Below are positions 51,506 through 60,762 of a DNA stretch of 64,000 nt, in pieces (within the stretch, counting starts at the first letter, position 1; every line of letters starts with the position of its first letter). Origin of the DNA: Planctellipticum sp942493135 (GTDB lineage: Bacteria > Planctomycetota > Planctomycetia > Planctomycetales > Planctomycetaceae); NCBI GenBank assembly GCA_942493135.1, contig OW818684.1, positions 3,782,001-3,846,000 on the forward strand, given 5' to 3'. Both the position numbers and the translations under genes were made by a program. The notes under the pieces are model-generated. The model saw only the letters and a program-made list of their open reading frames with translations. It made no database searches and had not been told where the DNA came from.

Positions 51506-53971
51506 ATGCCGTCTGACGTCCCCCCGCCCAGTCGCGACGAACTCGCGCTGAAATACCTCGAACAGCTTCCCTACACGCCTTATCCCGTGCAGGAGGAAGC
51601 CCTGCTGGCCTGGTTCGATACGGACACGGGCGTGCTGGTCAGCGCTCCGACGGGGACCGGCAAAACTCTCATCGCCGAGGCGGCCGTCTTCGAGGCCCTC
51701 CATACCGGCAAATCGGTCTATTACACCACGCCGCTGATCGCCCTGTCGGAGCAGAAATTCCGCGAAATGCAGGCTGCCGCGGTGAGCTGGGGATTTGCGG
51801 CAGACGACGTCGGCCTGGTCACCGGCAACCGGCGGGTCAATCCTGGGGCTCGCGTCCTGGTCGTTGTGGCGGAAATCCTGCTCAACCGGCTGCTCCATCC
51901 GACGGAGTTCCCCTTCGACAATGTGACCGCAGTGGTCATGGACGAATTTCACAATTTCAGCGATCTCGAGCGCGGGATCGTCTGGGAGTTCTCACTCTCG
52001 CTGCTGCCCGACCACGTCCGGCTGATGCTCCTCTCCGCCACAATTGGCAACGCGAATCCGTTCGTCTCGTGGCTCCATCAGTGCCACGGCCGCCGGCTGG
52101 AACTGGTCGTCGGCACCGAACGCAAGGTGCCCCTCAACTATCGCTGGATTCCGGACAAGACGCTGATCGAGCACCTTGAAGAGATGGCCGACGGCGACGC
52201 CGAGACCCGCCGCACGCCTGCTCTCGTTTTCTGTTTCAACCGCGACGAATGCTGGAGCATCGCTGAAGAACTCAAAGGCCGGTCGATGCTGGCCGACGGT
52301 CAGCAAAAACTTCTGGTGGCGCAGCTTGCCGAGTACGACCTGACGAAGGGCGCCGGCCCTAAGTTGAAACAAATCCTGATGCGCGGCGTCGGCGTCCATC
52401 ACGCCGGACTGTTACCCCGTTACAAGCGGATCGTCGAAGAGCTGTTTCAGAAGAAACTGCTCTCAGTCTGCGTCTGTACCGAAACCCTCGCCGCGGGAAT
52501 CAACCTGCCCGCGCGCTCCGTCGTGCTGCCGTCGCTGATGAAGGGCAAACCCGGTCAGCAGAAGCTGATCGACCCCAGCTCCGCCCATCAGATTTTCGGC
52601 CGGGCCGGCCGCCCCCAGTTCGACAAGGAAGGCTTCGTCTTCGTCCTGCCGCACGAAGACGACGTCAAAATCCTGCGCTGGAAGGAAAAGTACGACCAGA
52701 TTCCGGAAGACACGAAGGATCCGATGCTGATCCGCGCCAAAAAGGCGCTCAAGAAGAAGCAGCCGACGCGCAATCCCGAACGGCAATACTGGAACGAGCA
52801 GCAGTTCGACAAATTGCGTGCGGCGCCCGCCGGCGACCTCGTCAGCCGGGGCCATCTCCCTTGGCGCTTGCTCGCCTACCTGTTGCAACTCTCGCCGGAC
52901 GTCGACCGGCTGCGAAGCCTGATTCGCAAACGTCTGGTCGACCCCAAGCAACTGGAGGCCAACGAACGCCACCTGGAGCGGATGCTGCTGGCGCTGCACA
53001 CTGGGGGCTTCATACGGCTCGAACCGGAGCCGCCAGCCCCGCCGGAACCCGGCGCTCAAGTCGCCCAGACCGAACCGGAAACCGCCCAGCCCTCCTGGCT
53101 GTCGCAGCAGTTGCAGGCCGCCATCGATTCGCAGCACGCCGCGAAAACAGGCAAGAAAGCTGAGGCCAGCGATCAGCAGACCGCCGCACCGCAGTATCGC
53201 CCGAAGATGGCTCACGCGACGGAAACCCTGGAGCTCCTGTTCGGCTTCCGCAGCATCAATCCCCTCTACGGATTGTTCCTCGTGCAACTCATGGGGGTCG
53301 CGTCTCCGGAAGAACGCCTCCAGCTCTGGGAAAGCACGCTCGAACTGCCGGGCAACCTGCTGCGCTATGTCCGCGTTCCCCCGCCGCGAATCATGCCGCC
53401 CGGCCCGCTCGCGACGACGCGCGTCGACCTGGAGATCGTGCAGCGGGGCCTGATGCCCGCCAGCGATCTCTACCCCGACTTCGATCCGGATGTCCCGTTC
53501 GAAGATCGCAAGTATCCGCCGGCTCTCGCCGAAAAGGTGCGGATGCTGTTCGAGCACGAATATCCCGAGGTTCGCGATGTGCGAATCCAGGCCGTGTGGG
53601 CGATCGGCGATCTGCTCAATTTCAGCGGCGACTTCACGAAGTTCATCAGCGGCCGGGATCTCGCCAAGCAGGAGGGTTTGATCTTCCGCCACGTCCTCCG
53701 GACAGTGCTCCTCCTGGGCGAGTTCTCACAGTTCACGCCCCCCGAAGTCGATCCGGAACTCTGGCGTGCGGAGCTCCGCGACCTGGCCAATCAACTGACC
53801 GAATCCTGCCGGGCCGTCGATCCGCAGAGCACCGAACACGCGCTGCAGCACGCCGCCGATCACGACCTGCTTCGCGGCGAAGCCGCAGCCTCCGCGGAAC
53901 CTCCTCCAGCGGTCACCGACGAAGAGATTTCGGAGGAACTCGAAGAATTCGGTGGTGGAATTGATGGCTGA
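51506..53971 (+). CDS. Ski2-like DEAD/DEAH-box helicase
   Basis: An 821-residue SF2 helicase of the Ski2/Mtr4-like group. Q-motif region Y-P-V-Q-E-E-A near residue 27, Walker A S-A-P-T-G-T-G-K-T near residue 46, motif Ia, the D-E-F-H box near residue 143, S-A-T near residue 172, H-H-A-G-L-L-P-R-Y near residue 297, T-E-T-L-A-A-G-I-N near residue 324, and Q-I-F-G-R-A-G-R-P-Q-F motif VI near residue 360. Then a Lys-rich linker and a C-terminal domain of about 400 residues without zinc motifs. It probably unwinds RNA or structured nucleic acids. ATG 51506 with GGAG upstream is preferred. Its last 112 bases are also coding on the opposite strand (queG). Confidence 0.88.
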   Translation: MPSDVPPPSRDELALKYLEQLPYTPYPVQEEALLAWFDTDTGVLVSAPTGTGKTLIAEAAVFEALHTGKSVYYTTPLIALSEQKFREMQAAAVSWGFAADDVGLVTGNRRVNPGARVLVVVAEILLNRLLHPTEFPFDNVTAVVMDEFHNFSDLERGIVWEFSLSLLPDHVRLMLLSATIGNANPFVSWLHQCHGRRLELVVGTERKVPLNYRWIPDKTLIEHLEEMADGDAETRRTPALVFCFNRDECWSIAEELKGRSMLADGQQKLLVAQLAEYDLTKGAGPKLKQILMRGVGVHHAGLLPRYKRIVEELFQKKLLSVCVCTETLAAGINLPARSVVLPSLMKGKPGQQKLIDPSSAHQIFGRAGRPQFDKEGFVFVLPHEDDVKILRWKEKYDQIPEDTKDPMLIRAKKALKKKQPTRNPERQYWNEQQFDKLRAAPAGDLVSRGHLPWRLLAYLLQLSPDVDRLRSLIRKRLVDPKQLEANERHLERMLLALHTGGFIRLEPEPPAPPEPGAQVAQTEPETAQPSWLSQQLQAAIDSQHAAKTGKKAEASDQQTAAPQYRPKMAHATETLELLFGFRSINPLYGLFLVQLMGVASPEERLQLWESTLELPGNLLRYVRVPPPRIMPPGPLATTRVDLEIVQRGLMPASDLYPDFDPDVPFEDRKYPPALAEKVRMLFEHEYPEVRDVRIQAVWAIGDLLNFSGDFTKFISGRDLAKQEGLIFRHVLRTVLLLGEFSQFTPPEVDPELWRAELRDLANQLTESCRAVDPQSTEHALQHAADHDLLRGEAAASAEPPPAVTDEEISEELEEFGGGIDG

Positions 53972-55107
53972 CCGAGAGCGGCGTGCAGCTCATTCAGCAC
54001 CGTTTCATCCGTTTCAATCGCGATGCGTTCGTTAAGCGCCGCACAGGCCGCATGGCCGCCGATCCGGCCCAGCGCCCAGGCGACGGCTCCGCGAACCAGT
54101 GGAGAGGGGTCGCCGAGGTGCGGCGCCAGATCGGCAATCGACGCTGTGCCGCCCGTGTTGCCGAGGACGATTGCGGAATTGCGACGCAGTCCGTCATAGC
54201 CCGGCCGGTCGAGAGGCGAGCCGTCAAAGCGGGCATGAAACTCTGACTCGGACAGGTTCAGGATTTCGGCCGCACTGGCCGGATTCAGATCGTCGCGCGG
54301 TATGAACTCCACGGTGCCAGTCCGCGGCGGTTTGTGATTCCACGGGCAGACGTCCTGGCAGACGTCGCAGCCGAACAGCCAGTCTCCGATCCCGGGACGC
54401 AGTTCGGCGGGAATTGGCGAGCGCAACTCGATCGTCAGGTACGAAATGCACTTCCGGGCATCCAGCACTCCCGGTTCCGGAAACGCATCCGTCGGACAGG
54501 CCTCCAGACACCGCGTGCACGTGCCGCAGTGGCTCGTCTCGTGCGGCTGGTCGTACGCCAGTTCGGCATCCGTCAGAATCGCCCCCAGCAGCAGCCGGCT
54601 CCCCATCCGCTTGTGGATCAGCATCGTGTTCTTGCCGAACCAGCCCAGCCCTGCGAGCCGGGCGAAGTCCCGCTCCAGCAGCGGAGCCGTGTCGACAACC
54701 ACCCGCGTCTTCGTACCGGGTTCCAATGCATGCAGAGTGTCAGCAACTTGATGGAGCCGCGCCCTCAGAAAATCGTGGTAATCTGCCCCGGACCACGCAT
54801 ATCGCGCCACACGGGCTTCTCCGGGACCGCACGTTGCCGGCTCAGCGCCGCGATAGTTCATCGCGCACACGATCAGGCTCCGCACGCCGCGCTGGACATT
54901 CTCCGGGTGCGAATAAGCCTCCCGGCGTCGGGCGATGTAACCCATCTCGCCGGCAAAGCCCTGCTCCAGCCAGTCATCCAGCCGCAACAGGCCGGCTGGC
55001 GACACCGCCGGGGCAATCCCGCACAGTTCGAAACCGGCGTCCGTCGCCGCCAGCTTGACCCGGCGGCTCAATTCGGCCGGATCGAGCGATGAGACGGCAG
55101 CAGTCAT
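53860..55107 (-). CDS. queG: Epoxyqueuosine reductase, QueG
   Basis: A 415-residue cytosolic corrinoid/Fe-S enzyme that reduces epoxyqueuosine to queuosine in tRNA. Features: V-D-T-A-P-L-L-E-R-D-F-A near residue 140 (cobalamin-site Asp), G-W-F-G-K-N-T near residue 160, two 4Fe-4S clusters with C-G-T-C-T-R-C-L-E-A-C-P near residue 190 and C-D-V-C-Q-D-V-C-P-W-N near residue 245, and a C-terminal HEAT-like part (A-V-A-W-A-L-G-R-I-G-G). The tail is Ser-rich and overlaps the helicase gene by 112 bases on the opposite strand, where the low-complexity Ser/Ala end lies. ATG 55107 was chosen; no other queuosine gene is nearby. Confidence 0.92.
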   Translation of the reverse strand: MTAAVSSLDPAELSRRVKLAATDAGFELCGIAPAVSPAGLLRLDDWLEQGFAGEMGYIARRREAYSHPENVQRGVRSLIVCAMNYRGAEPATCGPGEARVARYAWSGADYHDFLRARLHQVADTLHALEPGTKTRVVVDTAPLLERDFARLAGLGWFGKNTMLIHKRMGSRLLLGAILTDAELAYDQPHETSHCGTCTRCLEACPTDAFPEPGVLDARKCISYLTIELRSPIPAELRPGIGDWLFGCDVCQDVCPWNHKPPRTGTVEFIPRDDLNPASAAEILNLSESEFHARFDGSPLDRPGYDGLRRNSAIVLGNTGGTASIADLAPHLGDPSPLVRGAVAWALGRIGGHAACAALNERIAIETDETVLNELHAALGQPSIPPPNSSSSSEISSSVTAGGGSAEAAASPRSRS

Positions 55108-55161
55108 TGAAAATTGGCCATTTCCAGCGGGCGCGGTCCATTCGACCCCCATGCCTGCTCT

Positions 55162-56547
55162 TCAATTCTTCGCGGGAGAACTTGCCGGCGAGTTCCCGAA
55201 ATACTGTTTGACCGCCGCCCGATGTCGCGGCGAAACCTGCCGCGTCCAGGCTTCCCCCGTCGGACTCGCTCCGGCAGCCACCTGCCCCTGTCTGACCGGG
55301 GGCGGCACCGTCTGCGGACTCGGCGTCGCCGGACGGGCGGTCGCGGGATCGGTTGCAGGGTGCATCATCGGCGGCTGCGGCCGAAATCGCTCGGCCCGCG
55401 GCAGGCCCGCATCGCCGAACAGCGGCTTTCCAGGAACTTTAGGCCCCGACATTCCCGGTAACGTCGGCAGCGGACTCCCGCCCAGCAGCGACGAGATCGC
55501 TCCACCCATCGCCGCGGCGGCTAGCGATTTCGACGCGCCTGCCATCGGCAGCAGGTTTTGCAACGACTGCAGCTCGCGGGCTTCGCCCGAGACGGCCTGT
55601 TGCAGCCCCTGCAACAGTTGCTGACGCTGTACGGGATCGCTGGGGAGACTGGTGACTCCCTGCTGCAGCATTTCTCGAACGGCCGGCTGCTCGACCAGAC
55701 TCTGCAACCGGGAGAGGTTCTCCGGCGTGGCAAACTTCTGCACGACGCCGAGCGCCTGCTGCTCCAATTGCCGCTGCTGATCAGCCGGAATCGGTCCTCC
55801 GCCGGCGTCCATCGCCGCCGTCAGCAGCGACAGGATCTGTCCCGCCTGGCCCAGCTCGCTCCCCGCCTGGTCGACGCGGAACTTCAGCCGCTGACGCAAT
55901 GCATCCACCGTTTCCCATTTTTCGTGAGTCAGCGGGGCTCGTTTGACCTCGTCAGACAGCGCGGCGATTTCTGACTTGAGCCGCGCCTTTTCGGCAGGAT
56001 CGAACAAAGGTAAGGAGTCGAGCGCCGCCGCCATATCCGCCAGCTCGCGGGCGGTCTCCTGCCCCAGCGTCGTCTCGACCACTGCTGCGGAAACCGGTTG
56101 CCTGGCCGGGATGATCATCGTTCCCGCCAGAAACAGGGCCGGCCAGGCGAGCGACTGCAACACTCGGCTCCACGGCCCGCGCGGGAGACTTTCCCGCCAG
56201 CGCTGATGGGCTTGCGGCAACAGGGCTGTCCAGCGTTCGTCCGGAGCCTCTTCCAGGGCAACGATCAGTCCCCCGGCTTCGAGCTCATGATCGAGCCAGA
56301 CGGCAGCATCGCTCCGCGAGACGGTCGGCCGTCGCTGTGCCAACCGCCAGATCAACGCCGCGGGGACCAGCAGAGCACCAGCCCACAGCGCGGCCGGAAC
56401 CGCCGCGGGCCACCAGAGCTTGGCCGCCAGTAGCAATCCTGCCCAGCACCACGCAGCGGCTGCCAGCGGGCCGAGAGCCCTCAGCATCAGCTCCCGACCC
56501 AGCAGTCGACGCCGACAGACGCGAATCCAGCGATCGGGAGACAACAT
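55162..56547 (-). CDS. Membrane protein with long helical domain
   Basis: A 461-residue protein not identified with certainty. Two N-terminal hydrophobic segments (residues 26-43 and 49-66), then a region D-A-A-V-W-L-D-H-E-L-E-A-G-G and a third hydrophobic segment near residue 133. Residues 160-340 are helical (coiled-coil-like) with many Gln and Leu, and the last 100 residues are Pro/Gly-rich and disordered, ending basic. Order and composition resemble planctomycete membrane proteins found near BatA/MoxR-type genes, but no such genes are here. ATG 56547 has GGGAGG upstream. The neighbouring gene on the same strand lies 40 bases upstream of its start. Confidence 0.6.
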   Translation of the reverse strand: MLSPDRWIRVCRRRLLGRELMLRALGPLAAAAWCWAGLLLAAKLWWPAAVPAALWAGALLVPAALIWRLAQRRPTVSRSDAAVWLDHELEAGGLIVALEEAPDERWTALLPQAHQRWRESLPRGPWSRVLQSLAWPALFLAGTMIIPARQPVSAAVVETTLGQETARELADMAAALDSLPLFDPAEKARLKSEIAALSDEVKRAPLTHEKWETVDALRQRLKFRVDQAGSELGQAGQILSLLTAAMDAGGGPIPADQQRQLEQQALGVVQKFATPENLSRLQSLVEQPAVREMLQQGVTSLPSDPVQRQQLLQGLQQAVSGEARELQSLQNLLPMAGASKSLAAAAMGGAISSLLGGSPLPTLPGMSGPKVPGKPLFGDAGLPRAERFRPQPPMMHPATDPATARPATPSPQTVPPPVRQGQVAAGASPTGEAWTRQVSPRHRAAVKQYFGNSPASSPAKN

Positions 56548-56587
56548 GCAGTCCTCCCCGCTCCGCAAGTTTACCAGTTCCGCAGCA

Positions 56588-57400
56588 CTACGGAACCATC
56601 AGCTCGCTCTGAGCATCTTCGCCCTTTTCGCGAGCCCGCACTTCGACATTGATTTCGCTGACAGGTTTGTATTCCGCTCGCGGCTGGCGGGCATCTTTGG
56701 TTTCACGGGTGATCGTGGCCTTCCAGCGGGCCAGCCCAAACGGGACATCACGGCTGCGCCAGATCGACGTTTCCTGAATGGTCCGGCCGCCGGGGCTTTC
56801 GATATTCACTTTTCCGTCGAGCTGATCGGCCTTGACCGCCCCAAGACCCACCTCAGGATCGACGTCCTTCTCGGCGGTCTCCCAGTTCCGGTAATAACCC
56901 AGCACCAGCCCGACAGGGTAGAGCTGCAGAGCGGGTTGAGTAATCGGAGTCGGTTCGCCCTGCCCGATTTTGCGGAAGCCCTTGATCACCGGCAGGAATG
57001 AGACGGGCACACCCTTCTCGTCTTTGGGATTCTCGATCACACCCGAGTCGGGGACCAGCACCTTGTAAATCTCCGTCCCGGTCACGCCGGTGTCGAGCTT
57101 GCCGTCACGCTCCCGACCCCGTTCGATCTTGATCTCGAGCCATCGACAGGGAACTTCCTTCCCCTGGTACATCCCCTGTTCTGCACCGACCGACTTGATC
57201 CAGACGTGCTCGATCCACGGGGGGATTTCCAGCTTGCCGAGCGTGGAATCCGGGCGAATTTCGACCTGCGAGTAGGTCCCTTCGTAGCGAACCCAGGTGC
57301 CGTCCGGGGGGAGTTCGAACACGCCGACCTGCGCTGCGGCCGTGCCGCTCCACAAACACGCCAGACACAGCCCGGCCACCGCGGTAATGCGCGCCATCAT
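56588..57400 (-). CDS. Secreted protein of unknown function
   Basis: A 270-residue exported protein with signal peptide (A-G-L-C-L-A-C-L-W-S-G-T-A-A-A, cleavage near Q-V-G). The mature part is beta-rich with W-V-R-Y-E-G-T-Y, W-I-K-S-V-G, W-L-E-I-K-I-E-R and I-Y-K-V-L-V-P near residues 35-115, a planctomycete-type hypothetical protein. No catalytic motif is clear. It is followed by the helical membrane protein gene (40 bases), so both are likely one operon. Either ATG (57400 or 57397) may be used; AAGGA is about ten bases upstream. The divergent sulfite reductase gene is 267 bases away. Confidence 0.6.
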   Translation of the reverse strand: MMARITAVAGLCLACLWSGTAAAQVGVFELPPDGTWVRYEGTYSQVEIRPDSTLGKLEIPPWIEHVWIKSVGAEQGMYQGKEVPCRWLEIKIERGRERDGKLDTGVTGTEIYKVLVPDSGVIENPKDEKGVPVSFLPVIKGFRKIGQGEPTPITQPALQLYPVGLVLGYYRNWETAEKDVDPEVGLGAVKADQLDGKVNIESPGGRTIQETSIWRSRDVPFGLARWKATITRETKDARQPRAEYKPVSEINVEVRAREKGEDAQSELMVP

Positions 57401-57667
57401 GAAAGGGAAGTCCTTGAAACCCGTGTCGGGAATGGTGCGACCGTCGGGAGACTTCCCGACGAATCTCCAGTCTCTCACACTGCCCAAGTGCTGGCAAGGC
57501 CTAATCTTCCGGCGTCAGGAGCCATTTCGGGGCTCTTCCGGGCGAACCGGGGCGAGGTTCCGCTACTCAAATCTCCGGATGACCGATATAGTTCGGAAAA
57601 TCGACACACTCAATGGCCCGGCACTCCTTCCAACGTGTTGCCGGCCCTGACCTTGGAGCATCGACCG

Positions 57668-59392
57668 ATGGCTGACGAAGCCAAACGCAGCAAAGTGGAA
57701 GTCCTCAAGGAAGAAAGTCGACAGCTTCGCGGCACGCTCGCCCACGAACTGACGGTCCTCGATCAACAGTTCAGCGGCGAAGCCGAAACGCTGATGAAGT
57801 TCCACGGCTGCTATCAACAGGACAACCGGGACGAGCGCAAAGCTAAGAATCCTGACGGCACCGCCAAAGGCAAGCAATACAGTGTCATGGTCCGCACCCG
57901 GGTCCCCGGGGGCAAAGTCACCACCCCCCAGTTCCTGGCTCACCTGGACCTCAGCGACAAGTACGCCAACGGCACCCTGAAGATCACGACGCGGCAGGGT
58001 TTTCAGTTCCACGGCGTGCTCAAGAACAACCTCAAGTCCACCATCGCCGGGATCAACAACACGCTGTTGACCACCCTCGCCGCCTGCGGCGACGTCAACC
58101 GGAACGTCATCACCTGCCCGGCCCCCCTCAAGCACAACCCCGTGCGGGACCAGATGCAGGCCCTCGCCCTCCATCTCGCCGAGCGCCTGAAGCCCCGATC
58201 GACCGCCTACCACGAAATCTGGCTGACGGACGACAGCGGCGTCTCCCAGAACGTCGCCGAATTCCAGCCGGTCGAAGAACCCCTCTACGGGGCGACCTAC
58301 CTGCCGCGCAAGTTCAAAGTCGCCATCGCCCTCCCCGACGACAACTGCGTCGACATCTTTGCCAACGACCTCGGCCTCCTCGCCGTCGTCGAGAACGACA
58401 GGATCGTCGGCTTCAACGTCATGGTCGGCGGCGGCATGGGCCGTACCCCCAGCGCCGAGAAAACCTTCGCGGCAGTCGCCCAACCGCTGGCGTACATTTC
58501 GCCGGAGCAGGTCGATCTGGTCGCCGAGGCGATCATCAAAGTTCAGCGGGACTTCGGCAACCGGGAGGATCGCAAGGTCGCCCGGCTGAAGTACACCATC
58601 GCCAATCTCGGGCTGGAGGCTTTCAAGACCAAGGTCGAAGAATACTACGGCCAGCCGCTCGCCCCCCCGCGTCCAATCCCGATCCTCAAGGCCGAGGACC
58701 ATATGGGGTGGCACGAGCAGGGGGATGGGAAGCTGTTTGTCGGCATCAATGTTTCCGGCGGCCGCATCAAAGACGACGGCGACTTCCGGATGAAAACCTT
58801 CTTGCGGACGGTCCTCAACAAGTACGGGATGGAAACTCGCCTGACCTGCATGCAGGCGGTGATTCTCTGTGACATTCCGCCGAGCGAAAAGCCGGTCATC
58901 GAGCAGATGATGCGCGATCACGGCATCGTGCCGGCGGAGGAATTGACGCCGGTCCGCCGCTTTGCGATCTCCTGCACTGCGTTTCCCACCTGCGGTCTCG
59001 CCGTGGCGGAATCGGAACGGGTGCTTCCGGACGTGATCACCCGGCTGGAGGAGGAATTGACCCGGCTGGGGCTGGAACGGGAGTTGTTCGCCGTCCACAT
59101 CACCGGCTGCCCGAACGGCTGCGGCCGGCCCTACACCCCCGACGTGGGGATCGTTGGCAAGACTTTGGGGAAATATACGCTGTTCGTGGGGGGAAACTCG
59201 ATCGGCTCGCGGCTGGCATTTGTCTACAAGGATCTGGTCCCTTACGAAGAGCTGATTCCGTCGCTGGTCCCGCTGCTGGAATTCTTCAAATCGGACCGGC
59301 TGCCGGGCGAATCGTTCGGCGACTTCTGCGCCCGACAGGGGGCCGAAGCCCTTCAGGCGTCCGCCAGTCCTGCGGTTGCCGCTGCGGGCTGA
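57668..59392 (+). CDS. cysI: Assimilatory sulfite reductase haemoprotein subunit
   Basis: A 574-residue cytosolic enzyme that reduces sulfite to sulfide with six electrons at a coupled sirohaem and 4Fe-4S centre. N-terminal L-M-K-F-H-G-C-Y-Q-Q-D-N-R-D near residue 40, I-T-T-R-Q-G-F-Q-F-H-G near residue 106 and V-N-R-N-V-I-T-C-P-A-P near residue 146 bind sirohaem and substrate. The cluster ligands C-T-A-F-P-T-C (C-x5-C) near residue 437 and C-P-N-G-C (C-x3-C) near residue 480 are intact. No cysJ flavoprotein is adjacent, so the electron donor (flavoprotein or ferredoxin) is unknown. ATG 57668 is chosen with TTGGAGC upstream. Confidence 0.93.
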   Translation: MADEAKRSKVEVLKEESRQLRGTLAHELTVLDQQFSGEAETLMKFHGCYQQDNRDERKAKNPDGTAKGKQYSVMVRTRVPGGKVTTPQFLAHLDLSDKYANGTLKITTRQGFQFHGVLKNNLKSTIAGINNTLLTTLAACGDVNRNVITCPAPLKHNPVRDQMQALALHLAERLKPRSTAYHEIWLTDDSGVSQNVAEFQPVEEPLYGATYLPRKFKVAIALPDDNCVDIFANDLGLLAVVENDRIVGFNVMVGGGMGRTPSAEKTFAAVAQPLAYISPEQVDLVAEAIIKVQRDFGNREDRKVARLKYTIANLGLEAFKTKVEEYYGQPLAPPRPIPILKAEDHMGWHEQGDGKLFVGINVSGGRIKDDGDFRMKTFLRTVLNKYGMETRLTCMQAVILCDIPPSEKPVIEQMMRDHGIVPAEELTPVRRFAISCTAFPTCGLAVAESERVLPDVITRLEEELTRLGLERELFAVHITGCPNGCGRPYTPDVGIVGKTLGKYTLFVGGNSIGSRLAFVYKDLVPYEELIPSLVPLLEFFKSDRLPGESFGDFCARQGAEALQASASPAVAAAG

Positions 59393-59614
59393 GAATCAGT
59401 CGTCAACGCTCGAAACCTCGGATCGCGAACGGTCGGCGTCTGCACCATGCGGATGCCGGCCGTTCTGTTATTCCGTGACACGGTTCATGGAGAATTGCGC
59501 ACGGACCATTTCCGAGGCTGTGCCGGACGGCTATTCTGAATTGCGGGCGTTCAGCCCTGCTGCAAGACGATTCCTTCCGTTCCGTCGACGTTCCGTCATC
59601 GCAGAAAATCCTTC

Positions 59615-60268
59615 ATGAATCTCACTCCCGTTCTCGACGTCATTGGCACCCTGATCTATGCCATGCAGGCTCTGACTGCGGTTCAGGGGGCCTTTCTCGT
59701 GATTCTCGTCTTCCGACGGATCTCCCAGAAGCGGTTTGGCACTCCCGCCGCCGCGCAGGAGTTCCTGGGGGAGATCCGGCAACGTCTCAAGGAACGGAAC
59801 TTCGACGAGGCGGCTCAGATCTGCGACTCCCCGCCGTACTGGAGCAAAGCGGCGCCCCAGTTGATTCTGATTGCGCTGGGTAATCGTCTTTTGCCGCTGC
59901 AGAAGCTCAAGCAGCTCCTCGGTGAGAAGTTCGAACGCGATGTGCTCGCCGACCTGGAGTACCGCGTCGCCTGGATCAACACCGTCATCAAGACGGCCCC
60001 GATGCTCGGGCTGCTCGGGACGGTTGTGGGCATGATCGCCGCGTTCGGCAAGATCGCCGTCAGCCAGAAGACGGGGGTCGATCCGACGCAGCTTGCCGAC
60101 GACATCAGCTTTGCCCTGTTTACGACGGCCATCGGGCTGATGATCGCGTTGCCGCTGGTAATGGCACTGGCCGCGATCAACGTCCGGATCGCCAAGCTGC
60201 AGGACGCCGTGCAGAGCGACGTCGGCGAATTTCTGGATGACTTCGAAGCGACGACGAGGAAGGCCTGA
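59615..60268 (+). CDS. MotA/TolQ/ExbB-family proton channel protein
   Basis: A 217-residue inner-membrane protein. The N-terminal TM segment is at residues 10-34, followed by a cytoplasmic helix loop with F-L-G-E-I-R-Q-R-L and A-A-Q-I-C-D-S-P-P-Y, and two more TM segments from A-P-M-L-G-L-L-G-T-V-V-G-M-I (near residue 125) and F-A-L-F-T-T-A-I-G-L-M-I-A-L-P (near residue 165). These are the standard ExbB/TolQ signatures, forming the stator that couples proton flow to work. Two TolR-like genes follow at 2 and 24 bases, so the three make one unit. Which transducer (TonB or TolA) it serves is not shown. Confidence 0.9.
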   Translation: MNLTPVLDVIGTLIYAMQALTAVQGAFLVILVFRRISQKRFGTPAAAQEFLGEIRQRLKERNFDEAAQICDSPPYWSKAAPQLILIALGNRLLPLQKLKQLLGEKFERDVLADLEYRVAWINTVIKTAPMLGLLGTVVGMIAAFGKIAVSQKTGVDPTQLADDISFALFTTAIGLMIALPLVMALAAINVRIAKLQDAVQSDVGEFLDDFEATTRKA

Positions 60269-60270
60269 GC

Positions 60271-60738
60271 ATGGCGACCCGCCATCGCATGTTTGCCGAC
60301 GTGGAAGCCTCGGGCTGGAAACGGACCCGCCGGGTGACGACGGGCGACATGGACATCACGCCGATGATCGACGTGGTGTTCCTGCTGCTGATCTTCTTCA
60401 TGGTCGCTTCGACGATGCAGGGGACGCCGGAAATCGACGTTCCCCCCGCCGTCCACAGCCTGGGGGTGGAAGCCAACAATGCCGTGGTGGTCACGATCTT
60501 TGCCGCCTCGGCGCGCGGCGCGGAGCGGATTGTGCTGGGCGATGGAGCCGGGGACGAAGGGAGCCTGGACGATGTCAAACGCTACGTGGCGGACGCCGCT
60601 CGCGCCGGCAAGACGAACGTGGTGCTCAAGGCTGAAGGAGACGTTCCGCACGGAATCGTGAACCAGCTTTCTCGCGCGATCGGCGAGGTCGAAGGGGTCA
60701 AACTCTATGTCGGCGTCGGAGATCAACCATCGCGCTGA
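60271..60738 (+). CDS. ExbD/TolR-family biopolymer transport protein
   Basis: A 155-residue membrane protein with one TM segment near residues 30-50, the motif D-I-T-P-M-I-D-V-V-F-L-L-L-I-F-F-M-V with the TM Asp conserved in ExbD/TolR, then a periplasmic domain (V-V-V-T-I-F, V-V-L-K-A-E-G-D-V-P-H-G). It starts two bases after the proton-channel gene and clearly belongs to it. A short extra section near residues 90-105 is Gly/Asp rich. The second ExbD-like gene follows 24 bases later. Function: periplasmic anchoring arm of the stator. Confidence 0.88.
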   Translation: MATRHRMFADVEASGWKRTRRVTTGDMDITPMIDVVFLLLIFFMVASTMQGTPEIDVPPAVHSLGVEANNAVVVTIFAASARGAERIVLGDGAGDEGSLDDVKRYVADAARAGKTNVVLKAEGDVPHGIVNQLSRAIGEVEGVKLYVGVGDQPSR

Positions 60739-60762
60739 TGGTTTTCGACAGGGGGGTCCCGC

